Source of the DNA: Triangularia verruculosa
Lineage: Eukaryota; Ascomycota; Sordariomycetes; Sordariales; Podosporaceae
Reading direction: 5' to 3'
NCBI GenBank assembly: GCA_033296885.1
Contig: MU863908.1
Coordinates: 186,001 to 250,000 of the forward strand
Length of the DNA stretch: 64,000 bases
Part shown: piece by piece, positions 55,134 through 64,000 of the stretch
Layout: every line of letters starts with the position of its first letter
Position numbering within the stretch: the first letter of the stretch is position 1
The notes under the pieces: model-generated
What the model was told of the DNA's origin: nothing
Seen by the model: only the letters and a program-made list of their open reading frames with translations
Databases searched by the model: none
Position numbers and translations under genes: made by a program

Positions 55134-57720
55134 ATGCCCGGCAGCGACCTCCGCCTGCTCGGCCTTGACGGCGGTGGCGTGCGCGGTCTGTCCTCGCTCC
55201 TGATCCTCCAGCAGCTCATAACCGCCGTCGACCCCGAGTCGCCGCCCAAGCCCTGCGACTACTTCGACATGATCGGCGGCACCAGCACCGGCGGCCTTAT
55301 TACCATCATACTAGGCCGTCTGCACATGACTGTCGACGATTGTATCTACGCTTATACTTCGCTGTCCGACAGCGTCTTTGAGAAGAAGAGCCGCCGGGTT
55401 ACGATTAAAGGTAAGCTCTAGGGCCGGTTCGATGCCGCCGAGCTTAAGCGGGCCGTAAGGAAGATCCTGGTAAACCGCGGGTACGACAAAAACGCACTAC
55501 TCAAGGACGCTCCCGATACGCCTTATAAGGTGTACGTTTTATATCGTCTTTATGGCCTATACTCTACTGACTTATTAGGTTCGTTTGTACGACGAGTAAA
55601 GAAATTAACGATACCGTTTGCCTTACGAGCTATCGATCCCCCCGTGGTGGCACCTACCTCCTGAATTCTACGATAATATGGTAAGCGTACCGCGCTACGT
55701 TTACCGCTACAACTTTCTTCGACCCTATTACTATCGGCCCTTTTAATAAGGAATTCGTCGACGGTACGTTAGGAGCAAATAACCCTATCTACGCGTTGTA
55801 GACCTAGGCCCGAGATATATAGGGTGATTAGTTACGGGGTAAGCGGCTTAAATACGTAGTTTTAATCGGTATAGGAGTACCTACGCTGAAGCCGGTACGC
55901 GACGACGTCTTCGGGATTTGGGCTACCCTAAAAGAGTTTACGACCGAGATAGAAAAGATAGCCGAGTAATTCCGCCGCGATTATTCGAACCTCGACGATA
56001 AAGGGCGCTATTATCGCTTTAATGTCGATTATAGATTCGAGGATGTCGGTTTAGAAGAGTCGAAGAAGAAGAAAGAGATTACGGCGGCGATTAGGCGCTA
56101 CGTTGCGTCGTAGGGTATAATTAAGTAAATGAAAGTATATGTAAATAACTTTACGGGACGAAAATATTAGTTTAGTTTTTATTAATTATAATCTATTATT
56201 TCCTGATATTTCTATTTTTTATTAACCTAATACGTACTAAATAGTAGCCTCTATTAGACGATATTTACGTTACTGGGTATACCGGTGTCGAATAAATTTG
56301 TTAATAGACTGTCCGATATTACCGAGCTCGAATAATATCTCCTATTATATTTCCGGCGGAATTACGGGCGTAAGATATTTGTTTTTTACGGACTTAGTAA
56401 TATCGGGAAGATATAATTAACTATTAACTTTATTCGACGCTACTAAGCTACGTTTAGTTCGGTTTTTTAATTAGATAGTAGGTCGGAGGACCGGCTAAGA
56501 TAGAGTTTTGCTAACTATATAAGTAAGATACCGGAAGATTAGATTCTAAATTAGAGTAAGAATCCCGCTTTAAATAACGAGGACGATTTTAACTTTGTAA
56601 TAATAAAGGTGTTAGAGTGGTTTACGTAGCCGGATAATACCGACTAATTACTAATCTTCGATAATGTCGATTAAGATTATAAGTAAGGCGGGTCGATAGG
56701 TATATATGATATTCGGCGGTACTTTCCGAATAATTATAGATCGGTATTAATTATTATATAGTTATTAAGGTTAGTATAGTTCGGCGATTCGAAACGACTG
56801 AATAAGGTGGATTAAAAATTGGGTACTGCTATATTTATATAGTGGTATGGGTAATAATTGGGTAGGTTTTAACTACGTAAGTTTTAAAGCTGAGGTTAAT
56901 AGGTAGTAGTTATGGACGAGACTGGGACCGAGCTGCTCGGTTTGCTCGATAGCCTGTTATTTGCGCGTTTAGGCTGCGTTATATCTGCGTGAGACCGGGC
57001 TCGATATTGCGTCGTATGTTCGGCTCTATAAATAGTAGTGGGACGATTTGATAAGGTTTGATAGCGAGTTTAGTTTATCGTTAGTGAATTACGAGTAGGG
57101 AAGTGTTGGGACGACGTGGACGATATTATTTAAGGTAATTGAAGCGAGGAACGAGAATGCTTTGAATTTACTGCGGCTCTGGGCTTTTATTAATAATAAA
57201 GACCTGTGGTACGGTCTACTATAAGCTGCGGTAGACGGTGGGGAATAGTGGCCCGGATAGCTCTACGATATAGCGTATAACGAAGTTAGGTTCTTAGATA
57301 TAGCGAGACTACTGCTCCGCTACTCGATAATCGAGGCCCGAGAGTCCGTGCAGGGTAGCAGCAGCTATAGCATATACCCGGTAGTGTATAGATGGACGTT
57401 ACATATATAGGATGATAACGAAAAAGGACTGTTTCTACGGCTGGCGATGGTGGTGGTTGGATTCTCAGTGCCCGACAGCGAGACTAAGGATTATTGAGTG
57501 CTCTAGCGGCGGCTTCTCCCGCATGCGGAGAGGTGCTTATGGTGGGTTAGGGGGTTCCGGGGGGGCGAGTGCGACTTCGAAGGCATTAATATAACCAACG
57601 CAACACATATATTAAGCAACCTTTACAAAGATCAAGGCCGACTAGGAGAAGCTAAGGCGATGTACTAGCGGGCGCTATCCGGGTTTCAGACCGCCTTAAG
57701 ACCGTCTCATTAAAAGTCAT
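55134..57720 (+). pseudogene. NLR relic: patatin-like phospholipase - NB-ARC - C-terminal repeat region
   Basis: ATG at 55134: MPGSDLRLLGLDGGGVRGLS (oxyanion GGGxRG), then FDMIGGTSTGGL (nucleophile GTSTG); this first 290 bp is undamaged. Two probable introns follow (about 55529-55578 and one starting near 55681), with SPRGGTYLLNST between. The catalytic Asp is in VDGTLGANNPIYAL near 55760. NB-ARC at about 56380-56820: FVFYGLSNIGKI (P-loop, damaged), LLIFDNVD (Walker B). Then NENALNLLRLWAFIN, DIARLLLRYSIIEARES and ILSNLYKDQGRLGEAKAMY (TPR-like) to about 57720. Dozens of TAG/TAA stops from about 55420 on. The family acts in fungal nonself recognition; patatin is the effector-like domain. Confidence 0.83.
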
Positions 57721-58655
57721 AGAATATTATACAGAATATAAAGCATCTACAACAAGCAAAAAGTATCCTCGATACGTTATATCTATTAATAGCACTTACT
57801 AATATTCTTTTTAGGCTCGTCTACTATAATAAATCTACTAAAGCGAGAAAGCCGTATTAAAATCTTAAAATTACTGAAAGGCAGGTTTCGTAAATTCTAT
57901 AGAGCTGGCTGAAGCTAGGTACCAAGATAAGGAAAGTATTGAGGAGTTATTATACTATTAGGATTGTCTTATGTTAAAATATAGCACTTATTCGTGGAAT
58001 TTTCTAGTAGTCTCAACATTATTATTTCTGCGCCCACAACGCTCCCAACAGCTCGCCCACAGCACTCTCAACGGCTCCCAAGATTCTTAACCGGAGCTCC
58101 ATATAAACCACTATCCAGACCCCCAAGTAATAGCATCATGCTATAAATCACGAACGAGACTTTAAAAGCTTTATAGTCGATACGAGAACCTTATTAATAA
58201 TTTAATCCCTTATAACCTTACCGAACTATAGATCTAAGTTAATTAGGGCCATTAAGTAATAGGGAACGATAAAGATAATAAAGAAGTTTAAATATTTATT
58301 AAAAGCTCTTTTCCTAATATAATAGTTTTCTTACTTCTTTCTCTCCTTAAGAAATAATAAATTAAGATAGTTAATATAATTAATTATTTATAGTACTTTA
58401 GGTAAGACTATAATATCTTAGTATACCACTTTCTATATTTATAGGAAATTACTTCCTATTGTACTTTTTTTTTTCGGTAATTACGTCGTTATATTCAGCA
58501 GTATAGTTCGAGACTTACTAGTCTTTAAGTAACTGCCTCACCCTCTTAAGACCCCTGTATTTGCGGTGCTCTTATCAACCTTATTTTAACCTTAATTTAG
58601 AAAAATAAAACGTTTTAAGGATTTATAGAATTTTTTCGGAATATATTTCGGTTTT
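57721..58655. other. RIPed DNA with an LTR-like start at 57972
   Basis: 57972-58006 repeats the start of 53837 (TGTTAAAATATAGCACTTAT). 57721-57960 may be the last, unreadable part of the NLR. Beyond 58150 nothing is recognised. Confidence 0.45.
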
Positions 58656-58745
58656 TATAACGAACCCCGATTAAAACCTCTAAAAGGGATACTAGGTTAA
58701 AGGCTGCTTCTAAATAATAGTTCGGTATAGCTAAAAGGTATATAA
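58656..58745 (-). repeat. degenerate chromovirus LTR fragment
   Basis: TATAACGAACCCCGATTAAA, then CCTCTAAAAGGGATACTAGG and TTCGGTATAGCTAAAAGGTA align with the start of the 40154 LTR. RIPed; only the terminal ~90 bp is recognisable. Confidence 0.7.
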
Positions 58746-59333
58746 TAAAGATTACCAATTATCTCTCGAAGTAGGGTGGAGATAGAGACAATTGTATGCG
58801 GTCTATTAGCTAAATTGCTAGCTGTAATCGTAGACAGAAACCCGGCGCCGTCGCCTTATTATATCTCTCTATAATAAGGACTAAGGTATTAAAGCTTGGA
58901 ATAGTGATTTAATTTAACTAATAATCTTTTATAGCCTTAAGGTCTTAGTGGGGATCCTTTCGGCTAATTAATCTACTACTTTCCACTTGTATTTATCCTT
59001 CTGGGGCAAAATCGATCTTCTTTTATTCTTTTAAGATACCTAGCAGAAGATTAAGTCTTGTTTAGATGTTTAGTGCGGTATGTGGCGCTTTAGATATTAT
59101 CGACGTTATACGAGGTGATTCGGGAACTTTAAGAGCGGGGTGTCGCCGCTCTTAATGTAAGAGGATAAAATCGACGAAAGTAATAAAATTAAGGTAATAA
59201 AAAAACGATATAGATTAGGAGGAAGAAAATAATAGTGAAAGAATATTAAGAAACTATAAGATTCGTATAATCCGGGTTATAGCTGCCGATAAAGCGAGCG
59301 AGGGAACCCGAGGCTTAGAATAACCCGTGGATT
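58746..59333. other. RIPed DNA; one perfect 10-bp stem hairpin
   Basis: No gene. 59129-59138 (TTAAGAGCGG) and 59146-59155 (CCGCTCTTAA) form a perfect inverted repeat with a 7-nt loop; no T-run follows, so I do not call it a terminator. Confidence 0.5.
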
Positions 59334-59545
59334 AACGTGCGTGATAAGCGAATGGTATAGATAAGCGAACGGTACACTTTCTTGGCACAATACAACCTTC
59401 TAACTTCTTTCACTAACCCTATTACTAATTCGCTATAGATTTACTTTCGAAAGAATCTAGAATTATTCTCGCCTTCAAAGCTATACGAAATAATCTAAAT
59501 CTTACTCTTCGAAGCGTAAGTATAATCTTGTTAGTTATATTCTTT
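59334..59545 (+). mobile_element. Fot1/pogo element, 5' fragment
   Basis: Preceded by TA (59332-59333), it starts ACGTGCGTGATAAGCGAATG with a second subterminal unit (GATAAGCGAACGGTACA), the same plan as the element at 1888. About 100 bp in, the + strand reads ESRIILAFKAIRNNLNLTLR, the start of the HTH region of the transposase (compare NEARIALALEAIQNTPKLSL at 6998). The rest is not recognisable and no right TIR was found. RIPed. Confidence 0.72.
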
Positions 59546-59790
59546 CTACGTAATATATATTAATATAACTACAAAAAACTATTGCTTATATAATATTTGT
59601 CTTTGACGAATATAGTTTTATTTTAATAATAAAACTTCAAATTAATTTAAATATCCCTTTAAGCTATTAAGGTGATATTTTAGTATATTATAATATATTA
59701 CGTAAGCAATAGTAATATTCAATCAGAATTAAAATTGGTTGGAAATTGAAGGAGTTTTCTTTAATTCAATAAAAAGCGAAAAATTCCGAT
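59546..59790. other. RIPed DNA
   Basis: AT-rich; possibly further decayed pogo sequence. No frame. Confidence 0.4.
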
Positions 59791-60110
59791 CCGGAGAAGC
59801 GGCACGGCTCGGCACAGCTCGGCAGGGCTTTGACCGCAACACGGCACGGCTCGGAAGAGACCTACCCGGCAGTGGAAGCTCGCCACTGCTATTGTAGTAG
59901 CCTTTGTGGCCTATTCAAGCTATTGAGCGCTATTCAACCAGTGGAAGGTCAACCGTAAGAAAGGAATTACAGTGGGATCAAAGATCGGCCAGTGGACCTT
60001 CCAATGGAGGGATCCAAGTATATATAGGGGTCTTCACTCCCACCTTGAGCCAGTTGATATTACACACCTTTCAACCGACTTCAACCTTCTTCAATATATT
60101 ATATAACCAA
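59791..60110 (+). repeat. undamaged segment with promoter-like layout, possible LTR piece
   Basis: GC-balanced against RIPed flanks. GGCACGGCTCGGCA occurs in several near copies (59801-59855). A strong TATA (AAGTATATATAGGGGTCTTC, 60017-60036) is followed by a CA/CT-rich leader, as in fungal LTR U3/R. The open frame 59904-60326 across it runs into AT-rich DNA and has no domain. Ends not defined. Confidence 0.4.
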
Positions 60111-61073
60111 GACCCACACTTCTTACCTTTTATTCCTTATGATACAACGATATTTAAACACACTAACGATATCGATTTTTACCTACTTATTACGCCTACG
60201 CTCCTTACTAATTTTTTCGCTAGTAGGCTACTACGGAGGCACCGAGGCCTACTTAGACCTTCAAAATATTTAGAAGTAGTTTTTAACTTAATATCCCTTT
60301 CATTATTAGTAAGTTTAAATAAATAATACTAAAAACGTTAACGTAATACTCAAAATTATTCTAAAGCTTCGCATTAATAAATACCGACAATACCTCCTAT
60401 CTAAACCATTCACCCACTCCTCCTACTTAACGTTAACGATGGGATAAATGAGCTACAATTATTATACTTAATATTTACCGATCGTCGGTATATTTTCCAG
60501 TAATAATATACCTACACCATCTCCTTTAGCTTATATAACTTAATTAAATCCCCAGGGCGATAATACCGCTTCTTAATACTGTATTTAATATAATATTAGC
60601 GAATACCCCACGTTTCTTCTATTCGCGGCGAGTCCATAGGCACTACTGCTACGATAACGTCGTTTTATATAAGGTTAAGATCGTAATATAGATTTATCTT
60701 AAAAGACTATAGTAGTATAGCTTAAGCGAAAGAAGTAATAAGTATAACGGTTAAGGCTTTTTCTTTAAGTCCTAAGTAATTATTCTATTTAAATTATTTA
60801 AAATACTCTAAACTCTTTATCTTAAAGTAATAGTAATAACCGAACGCTACTAAGTATTTTAAATTATAATTTTCGCTTTTATCTTTAACATTAAAAAAGG
60901 AAATAAAGCAGAGGAAACAACGGTAATAATATTGTTCTATATAAAAAATTTCTGTAATTTTAATATTGTTTAGGAACTTATTAAAGTTAAGATTTTCTCG
61001 AAATTAACGAAATACCGTGTATACTTACTAACATTCTTAATATATAAAAGATTAGTATATTTTAACGACGATA
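60111..61073. other. RIPed DNA, nothing recognised
   Basis: AT-rich with no coherent frame; ends with CGATA, the target copy for the next LTR. Confidence 0.5.
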
Positions 61074-61513
61074 TGTGACGAACCCCTGTACAGAACCTCT
61101 GAAAGGGATACTCGGTTGAAGGCTACTTCTGACAATTGGTTCGGTGCAGCTAAACAGTGCACAACAAGATGTCTCAATGTAAACACAAGATACCGTGAAT
61201 ACAAGCTGTGATTGCATACTGCGGAACTATCTACAAGCTATTTAGTTCCTCCGTATATATAGACTCCTTTCCACGCAAGTGCTCGTCCTGCTACAGCCCT
61301 AACCGCTCCTAGCACTTTGCATCCTGCGACGTGCTAGTCGTGCTATACCCTCGATCGCCCCGAGCACCTTGCCTCCTGCAATGTGCTCGTGAGTCTTGGC
61401 GCCCTAGCACCCTGAGCCTGCTCCCACTGGTTGCCTCCTGGTTCCTTAATGATTGGCTCGGGACGCCCCGCGCCCCACATACTGTACGACCTGCGCTTGG
61501 TTAACTTGTGACA
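61074..61513 (-). mobile_element. solo LTR of the chromovirus family
   Basis: Starts TGTGACGAACCCCTGTACAG and ends AACTTGTGACA, with CGATA on both sides (61069-61073, 61514-61518). The first ~190 bp matches the LTRs at 40154 and 47277 almost base for base, while most of the remainder is unrelated apart from a GGCGCGGGGC/AGCCAATCAT-type block. 440 bp and not RIPed, so recently inserted and then recombined to a single LTR. Confidence 0.93.
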
Positions 61514-61518
61514 CGATA

Positions 61519-64000
61519 TAAGGAAGTAGGCTTTATAATCCTTTAAATAAATATGAGCTCTAAAATATAAATAATTAATATATTATCTAAATTTTCCTCG
61601 TATCTCGAGAAGTACTTACAAAAAAAGGAGGGGCTGTTATTAAAAAAAGAGGAATACCAATACCTTAAAAGGATTACCGCTTATATTTTTCTAAGGATAT
61701 ATATCGCTTTCTTAATGCGATAATATTCTCTTTATACTAAAGTTTTATATCCTAGATTTTATAATCGGTAGATTTCTCTAAAAACTCCTTTATAATGGTA
61801 AAGAGCTTTAAGTACCCCCCTAACGTAATATATCGTTTCTGATTGCTATAGTATTATACCGCTAATTCTATTAATAGCTCGTTGAATTTTAAACTTCCTT
61901 ACTACTTATTAGCCTCTCGTTATTAATTTAACTTATATAGTTCGGTTATTAAGGGATTTATATCTATCCTAAAGATTATAAACTCTCTAGCCTCGGGCTA
62001 TCTAAGCAATTTAGATAATTAATCCTTAGGTTAATATAGTAGGGACTCGGGTAACCAAAAATTAGGTAATATAAAAGCTATTTTTACCGGTAAAGTAATA
62101 TAGCAGTCTCGCATTACCTAAAACACAATACAAAAGACAGTCTATAAGAAATATAAACTTAAAATAATACTTAAGTACGTAATTCCCGTCGCAATCCGGC
62201 CATAATAAAGATCCTTTATTACCTAAGCTAAAATATAATAACTCTATTAAACGCATATCATTACTACAGAAAAGAAATCAAAAAAACTATTTCTAACTTC
62301 AACATTTCATATTATAAAGTAATCCTACAACTTCTTTAAGCTAAATAGTCTGCATTATAATCTATAGAAGCTATTTCTAACTCTGCACTAACTATACTCT
62401 AAAAATAACTCTACTCTAAAAATAGCTCTTAGAATCAAACAAACCTACTCAAAAGGTAACATTCAATAACTAGCGGCTCCGTAAAGCAAGTATAAACTAG
62501 CGTAAAAACGCAATCATATATACCTAATTAAGTTAAAAACTATCTAAAATTTCGGTAAATCGGGATACAGGAATAATATTAAAAAAAATAAAATTATTTA
62601 CTTAATTTAAATGAATTTAAAAACTAATCTTAATGTAACGCTGCAAAAATTATTTCTAACTCTAACGAAAGCAGAGGTTCCCTATTTATAATCTCTACCT
62701 ACCTAACCGAATAGTCTACGCTCTAAAAATAGTTTTAAAATAATACTATCGCTTTCCTACTAAATAAAAAAAACATATATTTTTATTACGACGATCGATA
62801 CACAGCTTTTCTATTAGTATTATAATTAACTAACGCTAAACCGTACAGCGGTAGTTATATATAAAACATAGGGGCATTCTTAACTAATCACCTAGGAACT
62901 AAAAGGGAATTAATTAAGATAATTAAAAAGTACTATAGTATTGAAACGCCTAAGTATATTATATACTATAAAATATTCGAAGGTATTTAGCGAAAAAATA
63001 AAACGAGTACTCTAAAAGAATTTTAATATATAATCATTCAGTTAAAATTAACTTGAAAGAATTTATTAATTTACAATATAAGTATTTTAAAAGACTAATA
63101 TACATTAATATTAAAAACTGAGGCGCTCTAATAACTCTTAATTACAAAACAAATGATATATTTATAGAACTCTTTCCAGCAGCAGTTAAGAACTAATAAA
63201 TAGTATTCCGAAAGTTTATTTTTTTAATCCCTTTAACTTTCACAATATCTTTATAATAAACTTTCTTAATTATCCTCTTAAGGATTTCTTCTAAAAATAT
63301 AAACGGAAGTTTATACTTAAAATAATTAACTAAGGATACGGATTATATATATAAGTAGTTATATCGTTAAAGGCTATAATAAACTATCTATTAATATTAA
63401 ATTAACTAAAAATAAATTAAACATTTATCTATATTTATCTAATTAAAACCCACTATAGGGCTACTATAAATTTTATTATCTCCCGTTTAAGAGCACTATC
63501 TACAGTAGCCTAAACTACCAATCTTTAATAGCAGTATTCGAGACTACACATATAAGCGTCCGCCTCCTATATCTCTAATAAATACCGCCCTTTTCCTTAA
63601 CTAACTCTACCACTTAAGGTTTTAATTTTATCCATTGACATAAAAGTTAAAGAAAAACCCTATTATAATCAACCCAACGTAGTTCCATCATATTTTAAAG
63701 AGAAGGGAAGCCCCAACGTTAATTAAATCACAATTACGCGGCTTTAAGAGAGGATAGTCTAAAGTAATCCTAAAATATTAAAAGGAAGTTACTATATTAA
63801 TAAATTACTACTAAAGTTAAGCAATTATATACCTCATAGCTGCGTATTTCTTATTCAAACTAAAACAATAGCTCTAACTAGTAAAGAAAACAACCCTTTT
63901 CCCGCATTAATCTTATCCATAATAAAATTATTATCATCAACTAAACAGTCTCTAAATCTGACCTCAATAAGCCCTAGAAAACCAATAGCTATATCTTATG
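61519..64000. other. RIPed AT-rich DNA, nothing recognised
   Basis: Very AT-rich, stops in every frame, no LTR or TIR pair seen. A repeated phrase TCTAAAAATAGCTCT/TCTAAAAATAACTCT occurs near 62398-62430 and CTCTAAAAATAG near 62731. Confidence 0.5.

Noticed and set aside
59129..59155. Perfect hairpin as a terminator
   Set aside because: No gene ends here, no T-run follows, and factor-independent terminators of this kind are not used for fungal mRNA genes.

Overview
The window looks like a filamentous ascomycete (Pezizomycotina, probably a sordariomycete) chromosome segment that is mostly repeat-induced point mutation (RIP) graveyard. The signs are short 47-61 nt GT..AG introns with CTAAC/CTGAT-like branch sites, a recognisable VPS54 gene, fungal NLR relics, Fot1/pogo and chromodomain Gypsy elements, and long AT-rich tracts in which reading frames survive only as CA>TA / TG>TA damaged relics full of TAG/TAA stops.

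Layout. 482-11011 is a chromovirus (Ty3/Gypsy) with 5-bp target duplications, carrying two nested Fot1/pogo elements (1888-3034 and 5236-7097). 13.3-17.6 kb is a heavily RIPed gene relic: an NRPS-like adenylation domain followed by a polytopic membrane oxidoreductase (TmpA-like), split by a hAT-like element (14272-15475). A foldback element, a RIPed LTR and a fresh solo LTR (19211-19752) follow. 20.7-35.6 kb is a GC-balanced island: a head-to-head pair of paralogous unknown genes, a 16-bp minisatellite, a broken SNF2 ATPase, a BTB/POZ gene cut off at a truncated LINE, intact VPS54, a small Cys-rich protein and a broken DUF3435 tyrosine recombinase (FluG-domain / Starship-captain superfamily). 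35.7-38.3 kb is another RIPed Gypsy.

40154-47666 is a second copy of the first chromovirus, inverted, again with perfect 5-bp duplications. It lies about 60 bp upstream of an NLR relic (alpha/beta hydrolase - NB-ARC - TPR, 47725-50482). A fragment of a different Gypsy (50.5-52.3 kb), an F-box relic (52.9-53.8 kb) and a second NLR relic (patatin - NB-ARC - repeat region, 55134-57720) follow. The last 6 kb holds LTR debris, a Fot1 5' fragment, a solo LTR (61074-61513) and featureless RIPed DNA.

The only genes I would call probably functional are VPS54, the 78-aa Cys-rich protein and perhaps the two head-to-head paralogs. The most unusual items are the antisense zinc-finger/coiled-coil ORF plus tRNA-like segment in both chromovirus copies, the TmpA-like fusion relic, two NLR relics of different architecture 5 kb apart, and the DUF3435 recombinase relic. 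Translations were done by eye; family names come from remembered motifs, not searches.
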